Source of the DNA: Candidatus Zixiibacteriota bacterium
GTDB taxonomy: Bacteria; Zixibacteria; MSB-5A5; GN15; FEB-12
Assembly: GCA_020348905.1 (NCBI GenBank)
Contig: CP070756.1
Span: 218,665-258,730, forward strand
Direction of reading: 5' to 3'
DNA: 40,066 nucleotides
Part shown: positions 1 through 6,715 of the stretch, piece by piece
Numbering within the stretch: the stretch's first letter is position 1
How the letters are laid out: every line of letters begins with the position of its first letter
The notes under the pieces: model-generated
The model's database searches: none
Told to the model about the DNA's origin: nothing
The model's input: only the letters and a program-made list of their open reading frames with translations
Made by a program: the position numbers and the translations under genes

Positions 1-921
1 GCCACCCTCGGTGTCCAGCACGTCCCAGCCGTAGGCATAGTCATTGAGAAAGGGAGTGTACAGCTTAGTTTTGGCTTCGGCCGAAAGAATCTTGTCGCCC
101 ATCAGAGCCCGGTGCCATTGGAACATATCATCGGTGGTCGAGAGTATGCCGCCGTTGCCAACATAGTTCCAGTAGGGGTAGTCCTTGTCAAGCGGGATGC
201 CGTTGTCTACATCTCCATCGTACCAGTGGGCTACGTTCTTGTTCTCCCAGGCCGGTAAACGATAGCCGGTATACTGCATTCCGGCGGGCCGGAACAGGTG
301 CTCATTCAGGAATTGTTCGTAACCAGTTTCTGAGACTATCTCAATTATCGCGGCCAGCATCGAGTAGCCGCAATTGGAATATCCGAAATCCTCACCGGGT
401 GAGAACTCCAGCTCTGATTCCAGTATTCGCTGCATCATCTCGTGGCGTCCCACCGCCTCAAAGTCATCGCCCAGGGCTCCGGTCAGTCCGGAAGTGTGAG
501 TCAACAAGTGGTGCAGGGTGATTTCCTTCTTGTCCTCGGGGACGTCGTCGAAGTATTCGGCTATGGCATTTCCGGTCTTTAGCTTGCCCATCATTTCCAG
601 TTTCATCACAGCGACGGCGGTGAATTGCTTGGTGATCGATCCAACACTGAAGACAGTCTGAGCAGAATTAGCCAGAGTATCTGCGACAACGGCTAGGCCG
701 TAACCCTTATTGAGCAGTATCTGGTCTCCCTTGGCGACCAGCGCCGCTCCTGAAAAACCAAAAGGTGTTATTCGAGTAAGATATTGATCCACATTCATGG
801 CCAGCTCGCCGTTGACGGTATCGGTGGACTTTTCGGCGCTTCCGGGAAGAGCGCAGTGCAGCACCCCCATGGTCAAAAGCAAGCACCAGATTACCGGAAT
901 GCAACTGTGCGGCCTTTTCAT
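1..921 (-). CDS. Secreted serine hydrolase, beta-lactamase/class C PBP-like (3' part missing)
   Basis: The reading frame runs from ATG at 921 off the left edge, giving 307 visible codons without a stop. The start has a good Shine-Dalgarno (AAGGAGA) a few bases upstream. Residues 1-28 form a signal-peptide-like segment with a hydrophobic core. The beta-lactamase/transpeptidase-like fold is recognised from the catalytic tetrad S95-I-T-K98 (SxxK), the family motif HHLLTHTSGL near residues 137-146, and the YSN triad at 181-183 (YxN). The third motif (KTG/HxG) would lie beyond the window. Such proteins are periplasmic or exported penicillin-binding-protein-like esterases or D-aminopeptidases; real beta-lactamase activity cannot be inferred. 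It lies downstream of the histidine kinase on the same strand with a 157 bp gap and no clear terminator between them. Confidence 0.88.
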   Translation of the reverse strand, partial: MKRPHSCIPVIWCLLLTMGVLHCALPGSAEKSTDTVNGELAMNVDQYLTRITPFGFSGAALVAKGDQILLNKGYGLAVVADTLANSAQTVFSVGSITKQFTAVAVMKLEMMGKLKTGNAIAEYFDDVPEDKKEITLHHLLTHTSGLTGALGDDFEAVGRHEMMQRILESELEFSPGEDFGYSNCGYSMLAAIIEIVSETGYEQFLNEHLFRPAGMQYTGYRLPAWENKNVAHWYDGDVDNGIPLDKDYPYWNYVGNGGILSTTDDMFQWHRALMGDKILSAEAKTKLYTPFLNDYAYGWDVLDTEGG

Positions 922-1078
922 TGCTGTCTCCTTTGTTCGTTGCTGCGGATTACATGACACAACCCAGCCATCGTTAACAGCCACGAATTGTCTAAGTTAC
1001 TGCTTGATTGAAGTTACAGTTTTATACCTGCGACGCAAGCTTGTGTTCCATCTGCCGCGGCCCTTTAGCGCGGACCGA

Positions 1079-4000
1079 TCAACGGGCAGCCGTCTTGAAT
1101 CTTCGCTCGGCCTGGACCAGAGCTAATATTTTCTCAAGGTCGGGCATTTCCTTGAAGTTGGCTATAGAATGGTTGTGAAGGTCACCCAGTTCATATTCGG
1201 AGGCGCCGCAGTTTACCATTACATAGGGCACATCGAGCTCGTGGAATTTCTCAACGGCTCTGAACAACTCCAGCTTACCGGTAAACTTCGAATCACAAAT
1301 TACAAGATCCACCACCGAAGACAGGTCCTCGGGTAGGCTTGATAGACTGTCGACCGCCAGCAAGCGGGCGTTCTGCTGGCAGGCGGAGGGATAAAAATGC
1401 CCGATCAGGCTCTTATCGAGCGTGAAGATCATCACCTCCAGCGAGTCGTGGCAAGGTTCCATGATGTTCCGGGTCGACCGATCCGACTCCGGCATGGGTA
1501 GGTGGAGAGTGAAGGTCGTGCCGATTCCGACCATTGACTCCACCTTCAAATCGCCGCCGCATTCCCGGGCGATATTCCGGCAGATGGAGAGACCTATACC
1601 GGTGCCAATAAGCTCATCCTTGCCCCAGACGCCTTTTGTTGAAAAGAAGGGGTCGAAGATCCGTTCCAGGTTCTCTTTCGGGATGCCGATGCCGGTATCG
1701 GCCACCCGTATTTCGATAGTGGCAGGATGTGAGAACAGAGCTACGGTTATTACACCGTGGGCTTTTATTGCGTGTTGAGCGTTTATCAGCAGGTTTAACA
1801 GAAGCTGCTGGATTTTACTGGCCGATATCTCTACCGGGGGAGCCTCGTCAAAGTGGGTAACGATCTCGATAGACTGGTTGCGCAGCTCCTTCTCGACCAG
1901 CCGGATTGACTTCTCAATCAGCTTCCGTAGATCCTCGGGCTGTCGGTCTTCGGGCCTGGCCCGGGAATAGGTCAACAGCGACATGGCCACGTCATTCGCT
2001 TTTTCGCCCATATCTATGATTTTTGCCAGGGTTTCACCAGCCAGGTCAGTGGCGGTGTTCTTGTCAAGCTCGGCAAGGGCGAACGAAGCGTTGCCTATGA
2101 TCCCTCCCAGGTAGTTCTTGAATTCGTGGGCAACACCTGCTGCCAGAGTCCCGATCGCCGATAGGCGGTCTGCCTCGATGAGCTTTTGTTGCGTTGTTAG
2201 CTCGTGGGTTATGTCATTACTTACCGAGAGGAAATTGACGATTTTGCCTTCGTCATTGTGCACCGGGGTAATCGTCTTGCGTTCCCAGTAAAGCTCGCCG
2301 TTCCGCCGCCGGTTTTTGACATTACCGGTCCAACTCTTACCGGATCTTATCGTGCGCCACATATCGTCATAGAACTCGCGATCGTGCTCACCGGATTTCA
2401 TAATGCCAATGGGCTGACCGGCGATTGCTCCGAGGGAGTAGCCCGTCACCTGGGTGAAGAAGGGATTTACATATTCAACAAGACCGTGGAGATCGGTAAT
2501 ACAGACCATATTGGACGACTGGTTGACAGCCGCTGATAGCATCCTGACCTCTTTCTCGTGCCTGATAAGGTCGGTAATGTCAGTGGCGTAACAGTGGATG
2601 ATATTGCGCCCGGGAACGGGATGGAAAGACCAGGTCCAGCTGCGCCCCCTGAGTTCGTTTATAACGTTAAGAATTCCCTTATCAGATTTTGCGCAACGGG
2701 CGATGATATCACTGATGTTCGGGGGCAAGAACCGGTCGGCGTTTTTGGGACTCAGGCCAATCTGGCGCAAGGTGTCGGCGCAGGCCGAGTTGGCGTAGAG
2801 TACCTCGCCGTTGACGTCTATGCTCATTACCACATTGGGGTTGTTGGCCGGGAAGGCCGCCAGTTCTCCAAGCCTTTTTTCGGTCAAACGACGCTCGGTA
2901 ATATCTGAGAAGTATTCTATTACCCGTACCACTTTGCCGTTCTTGTCGAAAATCGGGAAACCATGTACTTCATGGTACCTGATTTCGCCGTCAATACCGC
3001 GATGCTCGTGCTCCACGATGCACGGCTTGCCGGTTTTTTTCACCTGTTGAAGCGGACAGGGGTGCTCGGCCGACGAGCAGGGTTCGTCCCGGCCGTGAGT
3101 GAGTTGGTAGCAGGTAAGCTTTCCGGCAGACAGGTCGGCTCCTGACGCGGCGTTGGCAATCTTGATGGAATAATCTTCAGCGTCCAGAACGTAAAGGGGA
3201 TAGGTGAGAGAATCGAGGATCGAACTGAGGAATTGGTTGTGATGTTTTATCTCTTCCTCAGCCTGTCGACGCTCGGCGTAGTTGCCGATCTCTCTGGCAA
3301 TGGCGTCTATTAGCTCTCTTTCTTCTTTCAAAAACGGCCCTTCGTGTGCAGGGGGTCTCTCTTCGACGTAATAAATCTCGAGCGTACCGGCGTTCAGCCC
3401 GAAGACTGTTATGTCGGATATGACCGACCATTGGGACTGCCGGAAGCTCGCCAACTGGTAGATCTTGTCTTTGAAATTTATACGAGCCTTCGCTATTTCT
3501 GAAAACTGCCAGGCTTTTTCCATTAACTCCAGGATCCGGGGGAAGGACTCTCTCGGCGACAGATTCGGTTTCCCCAGAACCTGGCTTACACCGTAAAGAC
3601 ACTGCTGTTCTTTTACCCGTTCGGCCAATTCTCTGCTTCCGGTAGCCAGAGCCTCGGCGTCGTGTTTATGCTGCGTGATATCGCGATCGATGCAGTTAAA
3701 ACCCGCAAACTCACCGTTCTCGCCTATCACGACGACTTTCTTGCTCTGGATCCAGCGCCATTTTCCGTCCTTTGTTTTCAGACGATATTGCAGCTCAAAA
3801 CTCGACCTGTCGTTCGAGCCTTTGCTGAAAAGTTCTTTGGCTGTGGCGCAGTCGTCGGGGTGGATTATGTCGCACAAGAGATGTCGATTTTTCGCAAAAT
3901 CTCGCGGCGAGTAACCGGTGATCCTCTTAGCGGCCCGGTTGATGCCCCATACCGAGTAGTCCGACTTCTGGAAGTATATCATGTCGTCAGCGGTGGCGAT

Positions 4001-4702
4001 GAAGGTGCGCACTTTTTCTTCCGCTTCCGCCAATGCCTGAAGAACTTTCTGTCGATTTTCTTCCTTCTTTCTCGTCAGAATAAATATCAGGCCCAGAAGT
4101 ATCAGCCACACGGCGATCACCGCCCACAGCAGCCTCGCCAGGTTGTTCTTTCGCCGGTCAATCTCAGTGACCAGAAGGTCGTGTAGTGAGTCGGTGCTGC
4201 CCATCAAGACTGCGTGCAGGCTGTCAGACTTCTGGTCAAGCGCACCGCCGGCCCGACCTTGACGACCGCGCTGGGCCCGTTCATGAGCAATCATGGCGAA
4301 CTCAGAAAGCGCTGCCTTTGTTTTCTCCGCTTGGTCCAGATACAGACTGTGAAGATCGCATTGAATCATGTCTTCTTCCTTCTCGATCCTGGCTGTAATG
4401 GAGTCGGCGAGAACGAGAGCCTCGTGGATGACGTCGAAGGCATCTTTGGAGGACGTCCGGGAATCACCGGCGAGGTATTCCTCCAGCCACAGATGGGCCC
4501 GGGAAATCTGGGAGTCAAGATTGCTGGTCTGGGCGATCAGGGGCAGGTGCGACGAGGTGTGGTGGGTTGCCTGAACGTAGATCCAGACCAGAAAGCCCGA
4601 CGAAACCAGACCCAGTCCGAGAATAACGCTGGCGGCCCAAAAGCGCTGGCTGGCTAACCTGATTCGCGTTAAAAGATGCCGAGTTCTGGTAACGAAATTC
4701 AT
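1079..4702 (-). CDS. Membrane multi-PAS/GAF sensor histidine kinase with degenerate C-terminal receiver
   Basis: A 1207-residue sensor kinase. I chose ATG 4702 rather than an in-frame TTG at 4729 because AGGT precedes it at about -11 and the protein then begins with a basic stretch before the first membrane helix. Order: TM1 (~22-45), ~140-residue helical periplasmic sensor, TM2 (~188-210), PAS (~230-345), GAF-like region (~365-480), PAS with a Cys/His cluster (~490-605), PAS (~610-715), PAS (~720-840), HisKA with the phosphoacceptor in AAGVAHEFKN (His ~859), HATPase with N box NLLINAQHAIKA, G1 DTGIGI and G2 GTGIGLSI. The last ~115 residues look like a receiver domain: DLVICDSKF keeps a candidate phosphoacceptor Asp and ANFKEM a conserved Lys, but the usual N-terminal acidic pair is reduced. 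No response regulator gene is adjacent, so it is an orphan. Signal and target are unknown. Confidence 0.93.
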   Translation of the reverse strand: MNFVTRTRHLLTRIRLASQRFWAASVILGLGLVSSGFLVWIYVQATHHTSSHLPLIAQTSNLDSQISRAHLWLEEYLAGDSRTSSKDAFDVIHEALVLADSITARIEKEEDMIQCDLHSLYLDQAEKTKAALSEFAMIAHERAQRGRQGRAGGALDQKSDSLHAVLMGSTDSLHDLLVTEIDRRKNNLARLLWAVIAVWLILLGLIFILTRKKEENRQKVLQALAEAEEKVRTFIATADDMIYFQKSDYSVWGINRAAKRITGYSPRDFAKNRHLLCDIIHPDDCATAKELFSKGSNDRSSFELQYRLKTKDGKWRWIQSKKVVVIGENGEFAGFNCIDRDITQHKHDAEALATGSRELAERVKEQQCLYGVSQVLGKPNLSPRESFPRILELMEKAWQFSEIAKARINFKDKIYQLASFRQSQWSVISDITVFGLNAGTLEIYYVEERPPAHEGPFLKEERELIDAIAREIGNYAERRQAEEEIKHHNQFLSSILDSLTYPLYVLDAEDYSIKIANAASGADLSAGKLTCYQLTHGRDEPCSSAEHPCPLQQVKKTGKPCIVEHEHRGIDGEIRYHEVHGFPIFDKNGKVVRVIEYFSDITERRLTEKRLGELAAFPANNPNVVMSIDVNGEVLYANSACADTLRQIGLSPKNADRFLPPNISDIIARCAKSDKGILNVINELRGRSWTWSFHPVPGRNIIHCYATDITDLIRHEKEVRMLSAAVNQSSNMVCITDLHGLVEYVNPFFTQVTGYSLGAIAGQPIGIMKSGEHDREFYDDMWRTIRSGKSWTGNVKNRRRNGELYWERKTITPVHNDEGKIVNFLSVSNDITHELTTQQKLIEADRLSAIGTLAAGVAHEFKNYLGGIIGNASFALAELDKNTATDLAGETLAKIIDMGEKANDVAMSLLTYSRARPEDRQPEDLRKLIEKSIRLVEKELRNQSIEIVTHFDEAPPVEISASKIQQLLLNLLINAQHAIKAHGVITVALFSHPATIEIRVADTGIGIPKENLERIFDPFFSTKGVWGKDELIGTGIGLSICRNIARECGGDLKVESMVGIGTTFTLHLPMPESDRSTRNIMEPCHDSLEVMIFTLDKSLIGHFYPSACQQNARLLAVDSLSSLPEDLSSVVDLVICDSKFTGKLELFRAVEKFHELDVPYVMVNCGASEYELGDLHNHSIANFKEMPDLEKILALVQAERRFKTAAR

Positions 4703-4912
4703 TATGCGTACCTGTATCACTCGACTCAATCATGGATTCTGCCTTGAAATCCACAAGTCGATGTCGATACAGGGATTATCGGCACTCAGGGCTTACAGCT
4801 TAACGCCCAAGCCTTTGATAATCAATCGGGTACGATGGCTGCGCGAGGCGCGGGAGGTCCGGCGGAGGTCGGCAATATCAGTAAATTGTGATCAGGGATG
4901 GCAGCGGGAGCG

Positions 4913-6271
4913 TCACTGGTCGGATTTCTCCCGTTTCTCTCGGAGCTGCTGCCGGCGTTGTTTAAACCACGCCAGATATTCGCTGAGCTTCTTCTCGCGA
5001 CCAGCATCACCGGGAGAGTAATACTCGCGGTCCTGAAGTTCGTCCGGGAAGTTCATTTGATCTGTGATGGCATCGCTATAGTCATGGGCATACTGGTAGT
5101 TTTTGCCGTAGCCCAGGGCTTTCATCAGCTGGGTTGGAGCGTTGCGAAGGTGTAATGGGACCGGCAACGAGCCCTTTTCCCTGGCGTCCGTCTGGGCCTT
5201 GCCGAAGGCCAGGTAGGATGCGTTGGATTTGGGGGCGCAGGCGAGGTAAATGACGGCTTGAGCGATGGCAAGCTCGCCCTCGGGTGAACCGGGAAAGTGG
5301 TAAGACTCTTTGGCGTTCAGGGCGACTGTTAGAGCATAAGGATCGGCCAGGCCAATGTCCTCCGTGGCAAACCTGACCAACCGTCGCACGATATAAAGCG
5401 GGTCCTCACCGGCGTCGAGCATACGCGTCAGCCAGTAGAGAGCCGCATCCGGATCACCGCCGCGAATGGTTTTGTGCAGCGCCGATATGAGATTGAAATG
5501 CTCCTCGGCGGCTTTGTCGTAAACGGCAATCCCGCGCTGGTGCACCTGCTTTAGATCGTCGACGGTGATGGCTGCATTCCTGCCTTTGAACTGAGCTGTA
5601 TTCTCAAGAAGCACAAGGGCGCGACGGGCATCGCCGTCGGCAGCGGCAGCGATAAAACCGACAGCCTCCGAATCAACCGTCATTTTCATGTCGGCCAGTC
5701 CGGCCTCCGGATCTGACAGTGCCCGCTCCACTATCCGCACGAGAGCCGCTTCGGACAGTCGCTCCAGAACGAAAACTCGCATCCGCGAAAGCAAAGCCGA
5801 GTTGACTTCAAACGAAGGGTTCTCGGTGGTGGCACCGATAAGGATGATCTCCCCCGACTCTACATAGGGCAGGAAGGCATCCTGCTGAGCTTTGTTGAAA
5901 CGGTGGATCTCATCGATGAAAACGTATGTTCTTCGACCGGTCATCTTGTAATAGTTGCCGGCTTTGGATATGACCAGTTTCACTTCCTTGATACCGGAAG
6001 TTGCGGCGGAGAACGGGACAAACTGACCCTCGGTGGATTTCGCGATTAGATAGGCCAGAGTTGTTTTTCCTGAACCGGGTGGACCCCAGAAAATCAGCGA
6101 ACCGACTCGGTCGGATTCAATCGCTTTGCGTAAAGGAGTGTTTTTGCCGACGATCTTGTCTTGTCCGAAGAATTGTTCAAGCGTCACCGGTCGCATCCGA
6201 TCAGCCAGTGGTTTTAGGTCTGAATCTGACAAATTGTTCGGGGCCGGTTTGTCGTTCTTGAAAAGGTCCAT
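4913..6271 (-). CDS. rarA: Replication-associated recombination protein A (RarA/MgsA), AAA+ ATPase
   Basis: A 452-residue AAA+ ATPase of the clamp-loader-like RarA/MgsA/WRNIP1 family, which acts at stalled replication forks and gaps. Visible motifs are RPVTLEQFFGQ near the N terminus, Walker A GPPGSGKT (63-70), Walker B VFIDEIHRF (~117-125) and sensor 1 IGATTENPSF (~146-155). The C-terminal part carries the family's MgsA-type oligomerisation domain, with GEDPLYIVRRLVRFA and PRs like APTQLMKALGYGK. Length is normal for the family. The frame opens with TTG-ATG-ATG at 6277-6269. I chose the last ATG because a promoter (TTGTAA-17-TATATT) puts +1 exactly on its A and there is no Shine-Dalgarno. 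The next gene on this strand is the kinase, 210 bp downstream. Confidence 0.95.
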   Translation of the reverse strand: MDLFKNDKPAPNNLSDSDLKPLADRMRPVTLEQFFGQDKIVGKNTPLRKAIESDRVGSLIFWGPPGSGKTTLAYLIAKSTEGQFVPFSAATSGIKEVKLVISKAGNYYKMTGRRTYVFIDEIHRFNKAQQDAFLPYVESGEIILIGATTENPSFEVNSALLSRMRVFVLERLSEAALVRIVERALSDPEAGLADMKMTVDSEAVGFIAAAADGDARRALVLLENTAQFKGRNAAITVDDLKQVHQRGIAVYDKAAEEHFNLISALHKTIRGGDPDAALYWLTRMLDAGEDPLYIVRRLVRFATEDIGLADPYALTVALNAKESYHFPGSPEGELAIAQAVIYLACAPKSNASYLAFGKAQTDAREKGSLPVPLHLRNAPTQLMKALGYGKNYQYAHDYSDAITDQMNFPDELQDREYYSPGDAGREKKLSEYLAWFKQRRQQLREKREKSDQ

Positions 6272-6277
6272 CATCAA

Positions 6278-6306
6278 AATATAAGGGCGGCGCTACCCCA
6301 TTACAA
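6278..6306 (-). promoter_or_regulatory. Sigma70-like promoter of rarA, leaderless arrangement
   Basis: On the minus strand a TTGTAA -35 (plus 6301-6306) and a TATATT -10 (plus 6278-6283) are separated by exactly 17 bp. The expected +1, seven bases past the -10, is position 6271, the A of the rarA ATG. No ribosome binding site fits between the promoter and the start codon. Matches to consensus are 4/6 and 5/6; the call is from sequence only. Confidence 0.55.
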
Positions 6307-6458
6307 TCACAACGTTAGTGTTAACAGTACAATGAGTGGCTCTGATTCTAATGACACTCGGCTGACCCAATCGAGTCAGTCAGCAGCTTCTGACCTCCAC
6401 GTTCGCATTCGCTATCGTAATGTATAACAATAAGATAGGTGGAGCACAGACAAAAAAG

Positions 6459-6487
6459 TTGCCAATTTTGCGTGTTAAGCGTATTTT
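6459..6487 (+). promoter_or_regulatory. Sigma70-like promoter of the symporter gene
   Basis: TTGCCA (6459-6464, 5/6 match) and TATTTT (6482-6487, 4/6) are spaced by 17 bp. Transcription would start near 6494, leaving an unusually long leader of about 220 nt before the ATG at 6716. Confidence 0.45.
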
Positions 6488-6530
6488 TGAGGACCAATTG
6501 AATAATAGAAGGGCGATGTACCGTTACTCT

Positions 6531-6559
6531 AGGGAGCTTGAATTTAAGGTATGCTCCCT
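6531..6559 (+). promoter_or_regulatory. Inverted repeat in the symporter leader
   Basis: AGGGAGC at 6531-6537 pairs perfectly with GCTCCCT at 6553-6559 across a 15-nt AT-rich loop, followed by a T-rich stretch (GTTTGTCGTTTT). It could be an attenuator-like stem in the leader or an operator. It could also act as a terminator for the plus strand, but the T run is interrupted. Function is inferred only from position. Confidence 0.35.
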
Positions 6560-6715
6560 GTTTGTCGTTTTATGACATACAAATTGGCGCCATTGCGCCC
6601 TTGCTCCAGCGTAAAGTAGACATCGCCAAGGCACCGGGATATATGGAATATATCTCGTGAACGTGGTCCGGAATTAGAATCGCCGCTGGAGCCAATTGAA
6701 ATCCGGACGGAAACA

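Larger units (their letters stand above)
6307..6715. other. Intergenic region between rarA and the symporter
   Basis: About 410 bp without a convincing gene. The left 150 bp is AT-rich with no structure I can name. The right half holds the symporter promoter (6459-6487), a 7-bp stem inverted repeat (6531-6559) and a small hairpin GGCGC-CATT-GCGCC (6586-6599), so it reads as a roughly 220-nt structured leader. A 64-codon minus-strand frame also ends at 6544; it is discussed as a possible gene remnant in the findings. Confidence 0.6.

Noticed and set aside
3662..4186. 174-codon plus-strand frame inside the kinase gene
   Set aside because: It is antisense to the first PAS domain and the TM2 region of the kinase, and has no supporting signal.
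4700..4729. TTG start nine codons upstream of the chosen kinase ATG
   Set aside because: No Shine-Dalgarno is properly placed for it, whereas AGGT precedes ATG 4702.
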